In this document: positions 1 through 8,338 of the stretch, one piece after another
How positions within the stretch are numbered: position 1 is the stretch's first letter
Layout of the letters: every line of letters starts with the position of its first letter
NCBI GenBank assembly: GCA_021779375.1
Contig: JAJYAT010000003.1
Location: 62,001 to 126,000, forward strand
Direction: 5' to 3'
Origin: a bacterium
GTDB lineage: Bacteria; Patescibacteriota; Gracilibacteria; JAHISY01
DNA length: 64,000 nt
The notes under the pieces: model-generated
Told to the model about the DNA's origin: nothing
Database searches by the model: none
What the model saw: the letters and a program-made list of their open reading frames with translations, nothing else
Translations under genes and position numbers: made by a program

Positions 1-368
1 CCCTTGTTTGCTTCGCGAATCGTGACATCGATTGTTTCGTCCGTGTCGCGCATTTCCTGTAATTTGACCCAGGCTTTTTCACGGCTCGCTTTGCGCAGAC
101 TTAGGACATAGTAGCCGTCAGCATTTTCCTCCTCGACGACATAAGCTGTGACGTCGTCACCCTCGACTAATTTTTTCGCTGTGTCGAATCCGTCGATTGC
201 CTCGCGACCGGCGATGATACCGGTGTAAGTGCCGTTGATTTCGACCAAGATTCGGTTGTTCGAAATATTTACAACCTTGCCGGTGACCGGCTGTCCGGGT
301 TGTGGTGGCGCGGGAATTTCATCCTCGGCCAAAAGCGCAGCCATCGCGCGATTATCTTTTTTACTCAT
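1..368 (-). CDS. rpsA: 30S ribosomal protein S1 (5' part, cut by window edge)
   Basis: The frame opens at ATG 366-368 and runs off the left edge, so only about 122 N-terminal codons are visible. The product starts MSKKDNRAMAALL, then a proline-rich linker, then an S1-type OB fold (GKVVNISNNRILVEING, followed by GIIAGRE and VTAYVVEEENADGYYVLS), then the start of what looks like a second repeat (WVKLQEM...IDVTI). S1 helps the 30S subunit bind and unfold mRNA. The call rests on the repeated S1 fold pattern; another multi-S1-domain RNA-binding protein is possible because the rest is missing. A TAGAAT -10 candidate lies at 434-439 and the shared TTTAACCCCC element lies 6 nt before the start. Confidence 0.75.
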   Translation of the reverse strand, partial: MSKKDNRAMAALLAEDEIPAPPQPGQPVTGKVVNISNNRILVEINGTYTGIIAGREAIDGFDTAKKLVEGDDVTAYVVEEENADGYYVLSLRKASREKAWVKLQEMRDTDETIDVTIREANK

Positions 369-384
369 TGTGCGGGGGGTTAAA
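369..384 (-). promoter_or_regulatory. TTTAACCCCC-N6-ATG element of rpsA
   Basis: On the minus strand TTTAACCCCC (384-375) is followed by CGCACA and then the rpsA ATG. The same decamer at exactly the same distance precedes the genes at 9398 and 61721. Its role is unknown; a pyrimidine-rich start region or initiation element is possible. Confidence 0.55.
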
Positions 385-433
385 AAATAAAAGCTTTCTC
401 ACGATTTCCGCGAATCGGGAAAAAGCCGGTGGA

Positions 434-439
434 TTCTAC
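434..439 (-). promoter_or_regulatory. candidate -10 box of rpsA
   Basis: TAGAAT on the minus strand about 65 nt before the rpsA start, which would give a leader of roughly 60 nt. No convincing -35 box was seen. Confidence 0.3.
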
Positions 440-469
440 GGCTAAAAATTTCATTCGTCAAAACTCAGA

Positions 470-506
470 AACATGGAGCATGTAGCACATAACATGGAAC
501 ATGGAA
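470..506. repeat. degenerate ACATGGA / GCACATAACATGG repeat
   Basis: This intergenic stretch is built from near-copies of ACATGGAGCAT / ACATGGAACAT with GTAGCACATAACATGG between them. A related sequence in the opposite orientation occurs at about 26740-26823. It is one of several degenerate short-period repeats in intergenic DNA of this window. Confidence 0.5.
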
Positions 507-521
507 GAGGTTTGAAAAGAC

Positions 522-538
522 CCTCTTTTGTAAAGAGG
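522..538 (-). terminator. possible terminator after the 617-1291 gene
   Basis: CCTCTTT-ACA-AAAGAGG hairpin in minus-strand reading, followed by GTCTTTTC. It lies about 80 nt beyond the stop of the upstream operon. The U-tract is interrupted, so the call is weak. Confidence 0.35.
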
Positions 539-616
539 TTGTCGGGAAGATTTAGCAGTTACGAGACTTGAAAATTCGAAAATTTTTTCCAGCTCAAGTC
601 TAAATAAGTTTCGAGA

Positions 617-1291
617 TTAGAATTCACCGCCGCCGAGGCTCTTGGTCGCTTCGATTTGGTTTTTGATCTTGAGCAGCACCGATTTCAAAATGAAGTCCGC
701 GAATTGCTCGATGCGCGTGAATTCCAGTTCAATTTTCCGTTCCACCAAAAAGTCGCGTGTCACGAAAGTGGTCAGTTTCACGAGGCTCGGGAAAAGCTCA
801 CCTTCCGGTGAGACGGCAGTCGCGAGTAAGCGCGCCGGCTGAGTCAGCCCGAATTCGAGTAAGCCGAAGCTCCACACATCGAGTGCATTTTTTACTTCGG
901 GCGGGAAATCGGTGTGGGCGACAAGCGTGCGTTCGCCGACTTTGGGTGCAATCAAAATTTGCGCGTTTTCGCCCAGCACGACCTCGAATTCTTTCTGCGC
1001 CTCAACCTCGACGAGCGCGAGAATTCCGAGAATCAGTCCGGCGGGGATGTTGTGATCGAGGCAGCGCGAAATCAAAATCATCGCGGCGGTATTCGAGCGC
1101 GTTTGTAGAAATTTGCCAATCACTTTCGCCAGGCGGTCGTCTTTGGCGCGGGCTTTGCCTTCCGCTTTTTTTAGCGCCTTTTGCGCTTTTTGGGCTTTGC
1201 GAATTTGCTCGCGAAAAACTTCGTCGGAAATTTCAGCGGCTTTGCCGCCGCCGCTTTCATCGTCAATCGGATTCAGGCTTTCGAGACTCAT
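617..1291 (-). CDS. uncharacterised protein, lysine/alanine-rich N-terminus
   Basis: I do not recognise this 224-residue protein. It has a charged N-terminal stretch (about residues 25-60, KAQKAQKALKKAEGKARAK, probably helical) and a more globular remainder with the hydrophobic run LILGILALVEVEA near residue 85. No signal peptide, membrane segment or known catalytic motif is visible. Its start overlaps the end of the next gene upstream (1288-1488) by four bases (ATGA), so it belongs to an operon lspA - 230-aa membrane protein - 66-aa protein - this gene. Codon use matches the core genes, which supports it being real. Confidence 0.75.
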   Translation of the reverse strand: MSLESLNPIDDESGGGKAAEISDEVFREQIRKAQKAQKALKKAEGKARAKDDRLAKVIGKFLQTRSNTAAMILISRCLDHNIPAGLILGILALVEVEAQKEFEVVLGENAQILIAPKVGERTLVAHTDFPPEVKNALDVWSFGLLEFGLTQPARLLATAVSPEGELFPSLVKLTTFVTRDFLVERKIELEFTRIEQFADFILKSVLLKIKNQIEATKSLGGGEF

Positions 1292-1488
1292 TCTTCGTTT
1301 TCTTCGAGCTCGTGAATTTTGTCCTCAATTTTGCCCCAAATTCGGCGCGCTTTTTTCTTCAAAAGCTTCTGCGTCTTTTTCGGTGTGAGGCTGAGTCCGA
1401 GCACTGACGCGATGGCGCCGCCAATCACAAGACCGGCGAGCAATTTGCCAGTGGATTTTTTTTCGGGATTTTCGTTCGAGTCAGTCAT
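1288..1488 (-). CDS. small YtxH-like single-pass membrane protein
   Basis: This 66-residue protein has a short polar N-terminus, one glycine-rich hydrophobic segment (LLAGLVIGGAIASVLGLSLT, about residues 16-35) and then a basic amphipathic tail (KKTQKLLKKKARRIWGKIEDKI). That arrangement is typical of YtxH / general-stress small membrane proteins, which is the only similarity I can offer. It overlaps the membrane-protein gene upstream by eight bases and the 617-1291 gene downstream by four, so the three are probably translationally coupled. Confidence 0.65.
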   Translation of the reverse strand: MTDSNENPEKKSTGKLLAGLVIGGAIASVLGLSLTPKKTQKLLKKKARRIWGKIEDKIHELEENEE

Positions 1489-2173
1489 TCAAAGGGTCTT
1501 GTCCCCAGGTTTGGTAAATCCAATGGTAAATCATTTCTAGGGCGGTTGTGAAGAGGCCGAAGAAAAACCACATTACTGGGAGAATTGACCATAGCACCGC
1601 GTCACTGCTATTTGTCGCGAGCTCGGCGGAAGTCGAGGCTGTCTGTCCCAACTGATAAATCAAAGCATTGATGACGATGGTCGCCAAAATCGTGAATACG
1701 ATTCCATAAATTGTGATGAGATTTTGGCGGCTCCCTTGAGAATTTGAAAGTTCGAGGATAAACATACTAGCGAAAGCTGAAACGACGAGCTGGAGTGTTG
1801 CGATTAGAGCCACTGGCTCTAAAACTTTATCTGAGCTCAAAATTGCGATTGTAAGAAAATTGACTGGTAAAAGAAAAATAAAAATCAGAACATTCGAGGA
1901 GATTACATTTTTCAAGATCTTGCGGGTATCAGCGTATTTTTCGCGATCAATCGTGGCAAAAATAAACGTGCCGAGGCAATTCGTGATGAGTGCCGTGATG
2001 AGTCCCATGACGACGGCAGAAAAAGTCAAAAACGGTCCAGAAATTCCTTGCCCACCGAGTGTTAGGACAAAAGCCACCAGAATGCTTGTTCCAATCAAAC
2101 CAATCCCGATGCCTGCGAGCGATTTGAAAAAGAAAAGTGGGAAATGAACTTCGCGCGGCGGAATAAATGGCAT
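1481..2173 (-). CDS. polytopic membrane protein, unknown function
   Basis: The reading frame extends upstream to 2233, but that would run into lspA; I place the start at ATG 2171-2173 (MPFIPPREVHFPLFFF), ten bases after the lspA stop. The 230-residue product has about five hydrophobic segments: LAGIGIGLIGTSILVAFVL, LTFSAVVMGLITALITNCLG, VLIFIFLLPVNFLTIAIL, a segment around LITIYGIVFTILATIVINAL, and WSILPVMWFFFGLFTTALE near the C-terminus. No recognised family motif was seen. Its place directly after lspA suggests envelope function, but that is inference only. Confidence 0.65.
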   Translation of the reverse strand: MPFIPPREVHFPLFFFKSLAGIGIGLIGTSILVAFVLTLGGQGISGPFLTFSAVVMGLITALITNCLGTFIFATIDREKYADTRKILKNVISSNVLIFIFLLPVNFLTIAILSSDKVLEPVALIATLQLVVSAFASMFILELSNSQGSRQNLITIYGIVFTILATIVINALIYQLGQTASTSAELATNSSDAVLWSILPVMWFFFGLFTTALEMIYHWIYQTWGQDPLND

Positions 2174-2183
2174 CGCAGGTGGG

Positions 2184-2627
2184 TTAGTTTTTCTTGAAAA
2201 TTTTAGTGTGAAAGATGATGAGAGTGGCGACACCGAGCGTGAGCGCCGTGTCGGCGAGATTGAAATTTGGAATGATACTGAGAGCGACGAAGTCGGTGAC
2301 GTGGGCGAAAATAATTCTCTCGCCGAGATTCGCGATGGCCCCGCCGAAAATTATGCCAAACGCGAATGCACCAATTTTAGAGGTTTTGCGGACGTTTTTC
2401 ACGAAAATATTTCCGAGTACGCCGAGTGCGACGAGCGAGAGCAGGATAATCCAAATCCGCGGAAATTCGATGCCGAAAGCGAGATTGGAATTTTCGACAA
2501 ACTCCAATTTCAAAAACGGCAGAATTTTGTACGGTACGAATAGATATTTTTGTGCGCCAAACTTCGTCAGGATGTCGAGAAAAACGATTCCTGTGAGCGC
2601 GCCCCAAAATATTCCTCGATTCTTCAT
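2184..2627 (-). CDS. lspA: lipoprotein signal peptidase (signal peptidase II)
   Basis: LspA cleaves the signal peptide of diacylglyceryl prolipoproteins in the membrane. The 147-residue product has four hydrophobic segments and both family signatures: FVENSNLAFGI and GGAIANLGERI...VTDF...FNLADTA, in which the Asp of VTDF and the Asp of NLADTA are the expected catalytic pair. The length fits the family, although some usual positions differ (NSNLAF for NxGAAF). Either GTG 2630 or ATG 2627 could start it; I choose ATG because it lies 7 nt after the TAAAAT box, like other genes here. A lipoprotein substrate is encoded at 27393. It heads a four-gene operon. Confidence 0.88.
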   Translation of the reverse strand: MKNRGIFWGALTGIVFLDILTKFGAQKYLFVPYKILPFLKLEFVENSNLAFGIEFPRIWIILLSLVALGVLGNIFVKNVRKTSKIGAFAFGIIFGGAIANLGERIIFAHVTDFVALSIIPNFNLADTALTLGVATLIIFHTKIFKKN

Positions 2628-2634
2628 CACCGGA

Positions 2635-2640
2635 ATTTTA
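2635..2640 (-). promoter_or_regulatory. -10 box (TAAAAT), lspA
   Basis: TAAAAT on the minus strand, 7 nt before ATG 2627; implies a leaderless transcript. Confidence 0.6.
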
Positions 2641-2787
2641 GCAAAATTAAATTTATAAAAAAAAGCTGAAATTATTAGGCATTCAGGTTACTGAAAAAAA
2701 TCGCCGCAGTGAGATTGTGCATATTCTTGAGCTGAGTATTTCGATTTCTGAATTTGACCTCGCAGCGTAGCTTGGTAGCTTTTACGC

Positions 2788-3204
2788 TTAGATTAAAAGC
2801 TCTCTGTGTTTTTTAAGAAGATTATCAGGCAGATTATCTTCGATTGCCTTCAGAAGATTGGATCTCGGCTCGTCCCTTGGTTTTTTATAAGTCATGCGCT
2901 TGCCCGATTCTGAAAACATCCTGCGCATAGTCTGACGTGCATCGTCGGCTATATTATCTGGGTTCATTTTCCTCAGCATGGAAACTCGGTCGTCAATAAA
3001 TCTCTCAACTAATTCTCGTGGGATAGAAGCACTTTGTTTTTTATTTAAACTATTTTTCAAAATCTCAGTTATCGCGTTTCTGGATTCAGTATGATTGACC
3101 TTCCAGTTTTTAATTAAATCAATCAAAAAGCGCACTTGTGTTGCCAGGATTTCGTAATCAGCGGTTGCGGTCTCTACGCCGGGAATGTAATTATCTTTAA
3201 GCAT
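2788..3204 (-). CDS. hypothetical protein, AT-rich
   Basis: I do not recognise this protein. I place the start at ATG 3202-3204 (MLKDNYIPGVETA), giving 138 residues; the frame can be extended to 3264 but the extra part looks non-coding. The product is mostly helical and charged, with a basic C-terminal region (MTYKKPRDEPRSNLLKAI). No membrane segment or catalytic motif is visible. Base and codon use are more AT-rich and less GCG/CGC-biased than neighbouring core genes, like the genes at 4560 and 58083, which suggests a different origin. It is divergent from glyA. Confidence 0.5.
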   Translation of the reverse strand: MLKDNYIPGVETATADYEILATQVRFLIDLIKNWKVNHTESRNAITEILKNSLNKKQSASIPRELVERFIDDRVSMLRKMNPDNIADDARQTMRRMFSESGKRMTYKKPRDEPRSNLLKAIEDNLPDNLLKKHRELLI

Positions 3205-3284
3205 TAATAAAAAAGGTAGAAAATTAAGGTGGAAAATTTTACAGGTTTTCATTACACTTGCCAAGCTTTTTTAATTCCCCAAAG

Positions 3285-4535
3285 ATGGATTACAAATTTT
3301 TGCCAACCACTGACCCGCAAGTTTTGGAATTGTTGCGCGCTGAGGAAGCTCGCCAAAAATCCGGGCTTGAGTTAATCGCCTCAGAAAACTACGCTTCGGC
3401 GGCAGTACTTGAGACGATGGCTTCGGTTTTGAATAACAAATATTCCGAAGGCTATCCGGGTAAAAGATATTACGCTGGCAATGAAGTCGTCGATTCGGTC
3501 GAGAGTCTCGCCATCGAGCGTGCGAAAAAACTCTTCGGGGCTAACTTCGTGAATGTTCAAGCTTTGTCAGGTTCGCCCGCGAATCTCGCGGTTTACTTCG
3601 CGCTGGTTCAGCCGGGCGATACGATTCTCGGATTGAAGCTCGATCATGGCGGACATCTATCACATGGTCATCCGATTAATTTCACGGGCAAGACTTATAA
3701 TTTCGTGCAGTATGGTGTGAATCCGGTGACTGGTCGCGTCGAGATGGACGAGGTGGAAAGATTGGCGAAAGAGCACAAACCGAAAATGATTGTGGCTGGA
3801 TTTTCAGCTTACTCGCGTGATTTCGACTGGGTGCGTTTCAAGCAAATCGCGGACGAAATCGGTGCGCTCACTTTCGCGGACATCGCGCACGTCGCCGGAC
3901 TGATTGCCGGTAAGGCGATTGCTGGTCCGATCGAAGCGGGTTTCGATGTCGTCACGACGACGACTCACAAAACCTTGCGCGGACCGCGCGGCGCACTCAT
4001 TTTTTCAAAAGATGAAGAAGTGGCGAAGAAAATCAATCGCTCGGTTTTCCCGGGATTGCAGGGCGGACCGCACGAGCATGTCATCGCAGCGATTGCAGTT
4101 GCGCTCGGAGAAGCTTTGCAGCCAGAGTTTTCCGAGTACGCGAAAAAAGTCATTCAAAACGCGCAAACTCTGGCGACTCAGTTGATTGCCAAAGGTTTCA
4201 AGATTATTTCCGACGGGACGGACAATCACCTCATGGTCGTCGATTTGCAGAATAAAAATGTCGGCGGCAAAGAATTCACCGATGCGCTCGACCGCGCCGG
4301 AATTTCCGCCAGCGCTTCGACGATCCCGAATGATCCGAATCCACCGATGAAGCCGAGCGGTGTGCGGCTCGGGACAGCCGCAATCACGACGCGCGGAATG
4401 GGGGAGGCGGAGATGGTCAAAATTGCCGAGTGGATTGATCGTGTCGCGCAGAATTTCGCTAACGAAGATGAGCTCGCCAAAATCAAGAAAGAAGTTTCGC
4501 AGCTTGCGGTTAAATTTCCTGTGCCGGGAATTTGA
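3285..4535 (+). CDS. glyA: serine hydroxymethyltransferase
   Basis: GlyA interconverts serine and glycine, loading one-carbon units on tetrahydrofolate with a PLP cofactor. The 416-residue product has the family signatures in order: ELIASENYAS near residue 30, YSEGYPGKRYYAGNEVVD near 55-72, SGSPANLAV and DHGGHLSHGHP, and the PLP-lysine motif VVTTTTHKTLRGPRGA with Lys near residue 228. The family is normally 410-430 residues. I choose ATG 3285 rather than an upstream in-frame codon because the conserved N-terminus begins right after it. A TTTAAT box lies 9 nt upstream of the start. TGA is used as stop. Confidence 0.95.
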   Translation: MDYKFLPTTDPQVLELLRAEEARQKSGLELIASENYASAAVLETMASVLNNKYSEGYPGKRYYAGNEVVDSVESLAIERAKKLFGANFVNVQALSGSPANLAVYFALVQPGDTILGLKLDHGGHLSHGHPINFTGKTYNFVQYGVNPVTGRVEMDEVERLAKEHKPKMIVAGFSAYSRDFDWVRFKQIADEIGALTFADIAHVAGLIAGKAIAGPIEAGFDVVTTTTHKTLRGPRGALIFSKDEEVAKKINRSVFPGLQGGPHEHVIAAIAVALGEALQPEFSEYAKKVIQNAQTLATQLIAKGFKIISDGTDNHLMVVDLQNKNVGGKEFTDALDRAGISASASTIPNDPNPPMKPSGVRLGTAAITTRGMGEAEMVKIAEWIDRVAQNFANEDELAKIKKEVSQLAVKFPVPGI

Positions 4536-4559
4536 ATCCGGGCTTTTTCATAGTGAGGT

Positions 4560-4979
4560 TCACCACTTAGATTCTTCGATTTGTATCGACTGCCAGAGCT
4601 TGTTTTTTATTTCGTTGAGAGCATTATCAATTTGCTTAAGAGAAAGCGTGAGCATCTGATTTGCGGATTCTTCAGTAAGCGGTTCCCAGCCGCAGTTGAA
4701 AAATTTTCGAATCATTTTTCTAACAGGGTATTCTCTCTCCCAGTCAGCTTTCATTTTCAGACGCAGAGCATCTCTTTCGAATGCCTTTAAGGTATTTTCA
4801 AACCTCTTATACCAGATTTTCATGAGTGCTTCTAAATGTACTTCAGACCGATTTTCTTGTGAAAAAACCAAAGCAAGTCTCCTCTCTACCTGCGCTTCCA
4901 AAGCTTTTGACTCAGGGTTTTTAAGTTTTTCAATCCCGAGTTGATCTTGAGTTTCCGCCCTGATTATAAGCTTATCCAT
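4560..4979 (-). CDS. hypothetical protein, AT-rich, helical
   Basis: I do not recognise this 139-residue protein. It is almost entirely charged and helical (for example ALRLKMKADWEREY and LKQIDNALNEIKNKLWQSI), with no membrane segment or signal peptide. AAGGA lies just before the start but only one or two bases from the ATG, too close to act as a normal ribosome-binding site. Composition is AT-rich compared with glyA and hom on either side. It is convergent with glyA and divergent from hom. It may be accessory DNA inserted between two core genes. Confidence 0.55.
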   Translation of the reverse strand: MDKLIIRAETQDQLGIEKLKNPESKALEAQVERRLALVFSQENRSEVHLEALMKIWYKRFENTLKAFERDALRLKMKADWEREYPVRKMIRKFFNCGWEPLTEESANQMLTLSLKQIDNALNEIKNKLWQSIQIEESKW

Positions 4980-5038
4980 GTCCTTGGGATTAAGTTAAAT
5001 GAGGGGTAAAATTACTCCGCTTTTTTAAAAATTGCAAA

Positions 5039-6325
5039 ATGGATTCAATCAAAGTCGGTCTGCTCGGTTTCGGTGTCGTCGGCTCAGGTGTCGTCAAAGT
5101 TTTGCAAAAAAATTCCGCCGAAATTGAAAAACGTGTTGGTCGCAAGATTGAGCTGGCGGCGATTGCGGACCTCGATCTGAAAACTGACCGAGGAGTCAAA
5201 GTGGACAAGAAAATTCTCACGACTGACGGATTCGCTGTCTGCGCTGATCCGCAGATCGACATCATCGTCGAGACGGTCGGCGGCACAGGCATCGCCGCGA
5301 AATTTATCGAGACGGCGCTGAGTCACGGTAAACACGTCGTGACAGCGAACAAAGCGCTGCTCTCCGAAAAAGGCGAGCCGCTTTTCGCACTGGCGGAGAA
5401 GCAGGGCAAACTTTTGCTTTTCGAGGCGGCGGTCGGCGGCGCGATTCCAATCGTGCGCACGCTCAAGACTGATCTCGCCAGCGAGAAGATTGAAAAGATT
5501 TTTGGCATTTTGAATGGGACTTGTAATTTCATTCTCACGAAATTGGCGAATGAAGGTGGCGAGTTTGCCGAAGTTCTCGCGGACGCGCAGAAGCGCGGCT
5601 TCGCTGAAGCTGACCCGACGCTCGACATCGAGGGCGGGGACACGGCGCACAAAATCGCACTGCTGGCTTCGATTGCTTTTGGTGCGAAGATTGATTTTTC
5701 CAAAATTCACATCGAAGGCATTACGAAATTATCTGCCGCCGACTTTGAATTCGCGCGTCGTCTGAATCGCAAAATCAAACTCATCGCAATCGCGAAAAAA
5801 GAAAATGGTGAGATTGAGATCCGCGTGAACCCGACGCTCTTGCCGATTGAATCGCCGCTCGCGAAGATTGACGGCGTGACGAATGCGATTGCGGTGCACG
5901 GTCAAAATCTCGGTCAAATCATTCTCTCGGGTCCGGGTGCGGGCTCGCTGCCGACGGCGACGGCGGTGGTCGGCGATATCATCGAGGCAGCGCGCGGTTC
6001 TGAGATTCCGAGTCGCGGCGTGCCGGAGCGATTGCTCCAAAAATTTCCAATCAAAAAAATCGACGCAATCGAGAGCGAATTTTATCTGCGCTTCGCAGTG
6101 AAGGATGTGGCGGGCGTGATTCGCGATATCTCAAATGTCTTGGCGAAATACGAGCTCAGCATTCGCGACATTTTGCAGCTTGATCTGAATGAATTTAAGC
6201 GCGAGGTGCCACTCGTGATTTTGTTGCACAAAAATTCTGAATTGCTCGTGCGCAAAGCGGTCGAAGAAATCAATCAGCTGAAGTGTGTGAACGGCAAAAC
6301 GGTCGTGCTGCGCGTTGAAGAATAA
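5039..6325 (+). CDS. hom: homoserine dehydrogenase with ACT domain
   Basis: Hom reduces aspartate semialdehyde to homoserine with NAD(P)H. The 428-residue product has the Rossmann motif GLLGFGVVGSGVV (residues 8-20), VTANKALL near 101, the substrate/catalytic region EAAVGGAIPI near 130, GILNGTCNFIL near 155 and the KRGFAEADPTLDIEGGD region near 185. The C-terminal part from about residue 350 (FAVKDVAGVIRDISNVLAKY) is an ACT domain, usual for feedback-regulated Hom. No aspartokinase is fused. The homoserine probably feeds metA and metY at 56-58 kb. The gene is monocistronic here. Confidence 0.93.
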   Translation: MDSIKVGLLGFGVVGSGVVKVLQKNSAEIEKRVGRKIELAAIADLDLKTDRGVKVDKKILTTDGFAVCADPQIDIIVETVGGTGIAAKFIETALSHGKHVVTANKALLSEKGEPLFALAEKQGKLLLFEAAVGGAIPIVRTLKTDLASEKIEKIFGILNGTCNFILTKLANEGGEFAEVLADAQKRGFAEADPTLDIEGGDTAHKIALLASIAFGAKIDFSKIHIEGITKLSAADFEFARRLNRKIKLIAIAKKENGEIEIRVNPTLLPIESPLAKIDGVTNAIAVHGQNLGQIILSGPGAGSLPTATAVVGDIIEAARGSEIPSRGVPERLLQKFPIKKIDAIESEFYLRFAVKDVAGVIRDISNVLAKYELSIRDILQLDLNEFKREVPLVILLHKNSELLVRKAVEEINQLKCVNGKTVVLRVEE

Positions 6326-6389
6326 TTTGCTTCAGGTTGTTGAGACAGATTGATATTTTGGTTGTAGAATGCTGTTTTAAGATTTTGAA

Positions 6390-6617
6390 ATGGGTAGCGT
6401 AGAAAAATTTCCGCCGGGTGAGCTACCAGAAGATTGTTCGGACGCATATTTTATTTTTCAGCTCAATCGAAATCCTGAAGACAGAACAGTGTTTTCATTA
6501 TGTTTCTCACAGGTATGCGCACGAACAACTCCAGGATCAAAAGATAAAAACGATATCAATGGTATTACTGGCAAAGTTGATACTGTCGATATTGCAACCG
6601 AAAGAGCCAAGGAATAA
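6390..6617 (+). CDS. small hypothetical protein
   Basis: A 75-codon frame (MGSVEKFPPGELPEDCSDAYF) between hom and the glycosyltransferase. No motif, signal or membrane segment is visible and I do not recognise it. A TTTTAAGAT stretch lies 7-8 nt before the ATG, loosely like the -10/start spacing of other genes here. The region is AT-richer than its neighbours. A chance frame cannot be excluded. Confidence 0.35.
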   Translation: MGSVEKFPPGELPEDCSDAYFIFQLNRNPEDRTVFSLCFSQVCARTTPGSKDKNDINGITGKVDTVDIATERAKE

Positions 6618-6633
6618 ATTTTTTGAGGGATGT

Positions 6634-6639
6634 TAAAAT
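6634..6639 (+). promoter_or_regulatory. -10 box (TAAAAT), GT4 gene
   Basis: TAAAAT 8 nt before ATG 6648; implies a leaderless transcript and argues against the upstream ATG at 6630. Confidence 0.6.
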
Positions 6640-6647
6640 TCCTCAAA

Positions 6648-7763
6648 ATGCACTCTCAAAAAATTCGTGTCGCGCTCATTCACGACTGGCTCACCGACTT
6701 CGGCGGTGCCGAGCGGGTGTTGCTCGCACTGCATGAGATTTTTCCTGATGCGCCGATTTTCACGAGTTTTTTTCGTCCGGAGAATTTACCGATGTTTGCC
6801 GAGGCGGATGTGCGCACGAGTTATCTGCAAAAAATTCCTTTTGCCAAAAAACACCACCGCCTGTTTTTTCCTTTCATGCCGGCGGCGGTCGAGTCATTCG
6901 ATTTGTCCGAATTCGATCTCGTGATTTCTGACTCGTCGTCGGGTTGTGCCAAGGGTGTGATTACGAAGCCGGAGACGCTGCATATTTGCTATTGTCACAA
7001 TCCGAATCGCGCGCTCTGGGACGGTTCGCACGAATATCTGCGTTTGCACGAGAATAATTTCAACTGGCTTGCGCGCAAAATGATTCCGCGCCAGCTGATG
7101 AAAATGCGCATTTGGGATCGCGTCGCGGCGGATCGGGTCGATTATTTTTTGGCGAATTCCGAATTCGTAAGCAAGCGCATTCAAAAATATTACCAGCGTG
7201 ATTCTGTCGTGATTTATCCGCCAGTCGAGACCAAAAGTTTTTCGCCGAGCGAGGAGAAAGCCAAGAATTATTTTCTCGCGGTGGGGCGGCTGATTCCCTA
7301 CAAACGTTTCGACCTCGCGATTCAGGCGGCGAATGTTTTGGGCGTGAAATTACGCGTCGTCGGAGTTGGCCCGGAAGAAAAGAAGCTGCGGGCGATGGCT
7401 GGTCCGACGGTGCAATTTTTCGGCAAAGTCTCAGAAGAAATTTTGCGGCGCATGTACCGGGAATGTCGCGCGCTCATTTTTCCCCAGGTCGAGGATTTCG
7501 GACTGACTGCGGTTGAAGTGCAAGCTTCCGGACGACCGGTCGTCGCCTTTCGCGGTGGTGGCGCGTGCGAGACTGTGCGTCCGAATCATTCCGGAATTTT
7601 TTTCGCCGAGCAAACCGTCTCGAGCTTGGCGGACGCGCTGCAGCGGGCGAGCGCGAAGCGCTGGGTCAAGAAATCAATCGTCAAAAACGCGGAACGATTC
7701 GATGTCGTCAATTTCAAAAAAAACATTCTCCAATTTGTCGAAGAGAAGTTGTCTGAAAATTAG
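6648..7763 (+). CDS. GT4-family glycosyltransferase
   Basis: The 371-residue product is a retaining glycosyltransferase of the GT-B fold, family 4. The N-terminal domain starts with VALIHDWLTDFGGAERV, the acceptor-domain glycine motif. The C-terminal nucleotide-sugar domain has FLAVGRLIPYKRFDLAI near residue 210, VVGVGPEEKKL, and the EX7E-type region FPQVEDFGLTAVEVQASGRPVVAF near residues 280-305. The role is transfer of a sugar from a nucleotide donor, probably to an envelope glycan; the substrate cannot be told. The ATG at 6630 lies upstream of the -10 box, so I start at 6648. Its stop overlaps that of the convergent gene at 7760 by four bases. Confidence 0.88.
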   Translation: MHSQKIRVALIHDWLTDFGGAERVLLALHEIFPDAPIFTSFFRPENLPMFAEADVRTSYLQKIPFAKKHHRLFFPFMPAAVESFDLSEFDLVISDSSSGCAKGVITKPETLHICYCHNPNRALWDGSHEYLRLHENNFNWLARKMIPRQLMKMRIWDRVAADRVDYFLANSEFVSKRIQKYYQRDSVVIYPPVETKSFSPSEEKAKNYFLAVGRLIPYKRFDLAIQAANVLGVKLRVVGVGPEEKKLRAMAGPTVQFFGKVSEEILRRMYRECRALIFPQVEDFGLTAVEVQASGRPVVAFRGGGACETVRPNHSGIFFAEQTVSSLADALQRASAKRWVKKSIVKNAERFDVVNFKKNILQFVEEKLSEN

Positions 7764-8335
7764 AACTTTCGTTCGATTTCAAAAAGATCAATCGTCCATT
7801 TGCCGTCGCGCAGGACGACCGCTGCCTTGCGAATCTCGGAATGGGTCGTACCGTCGAAGCTCCACACTGCGTCTTTGCGGAAACGGAAATACTTAGTCGT
7901 GAGTTTGCTTTCGGCAGGGAGTCGCTCGATGGCGGTTATTTTTAATTTTCCAGAAATATCATTCTTCATCGAATTCTCAAGCTGCGTGGCGTAGGCCTCG
8001 GGACTACTCGCCAAAAATTCAGTGGTGCGCAGTGCGACGGCGGCTGCGTAATTGCCAGCATTAATTTCTTCGAAATACTTCACAAGCACCGTCTCAGCGT
8101 CGCGCCAATTTTGTTGGTCGCTTGAGACCGTGCTGTTGGCGTCCTTCGGAAAATAAACGAGCGGTTCGTTCGCGTCTGCCGTGACATCGCTGACTGCTGT
8201 GAGTGGTACTTCCTGCGGACGGTGTCGCACAGCGTCGAGCTTGACTATGGCGTATGCGCCTGCCGTGATGAAAAGTGCCGAGCCGGAGATGATTAAAGCT
8301 GCCGGTAGTTTGGATTTCTTTTTGCGATAGAACAT
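7760..8335 (-). CDS. membrane-anchored protein, possible NTF2-like domain
   Basis: The 191-residue product has a basic N-terminus, one membrane anchor (LPAALIISGSALFITAGAYAIV, about residues 10-31) and a long extracytoplasmic part. The region WRDAETVLVKYFEEINAGNYAAAVAL and the C-terminal WSFDGTTHSEIRKAAVVLRDGKWTIDLFEI resemble the helix plus curved-sheet pattern of NTF2-like/SnoaL domains; that is a pattern impression. It starts three bases after the transketolase-half stop, so it is probably cotranscribed with that gene. Function is unknown. Confidence 0.6.
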   Translation of the reverse strand: MFYRKKKSKLPAALIISGSALFITAGAYAIVKLDAVRHRPQEVPLTAVSDVTADANEPLVYFPKDANSTVSSDQQNWRDAETVLVKYFEEINAGNYAAAVALRTTEFLASSPEAYATQLENSMKNDISGKLKITAIERLPAESKLTTKYFRFRKDAVWSFDGTTHSEIRKAAVVLRDGKWTIDLFEIERKF

Positions 8336-8338
8336 GTT

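Noticed and set aside
4533-4560. Terminator after glyA (CCGGG...CCGGG...TTTTT)
   Set aside because: The two CCGGG blocks are direct rather than inverted repeats; only a 4-bp CCGG stem can form.
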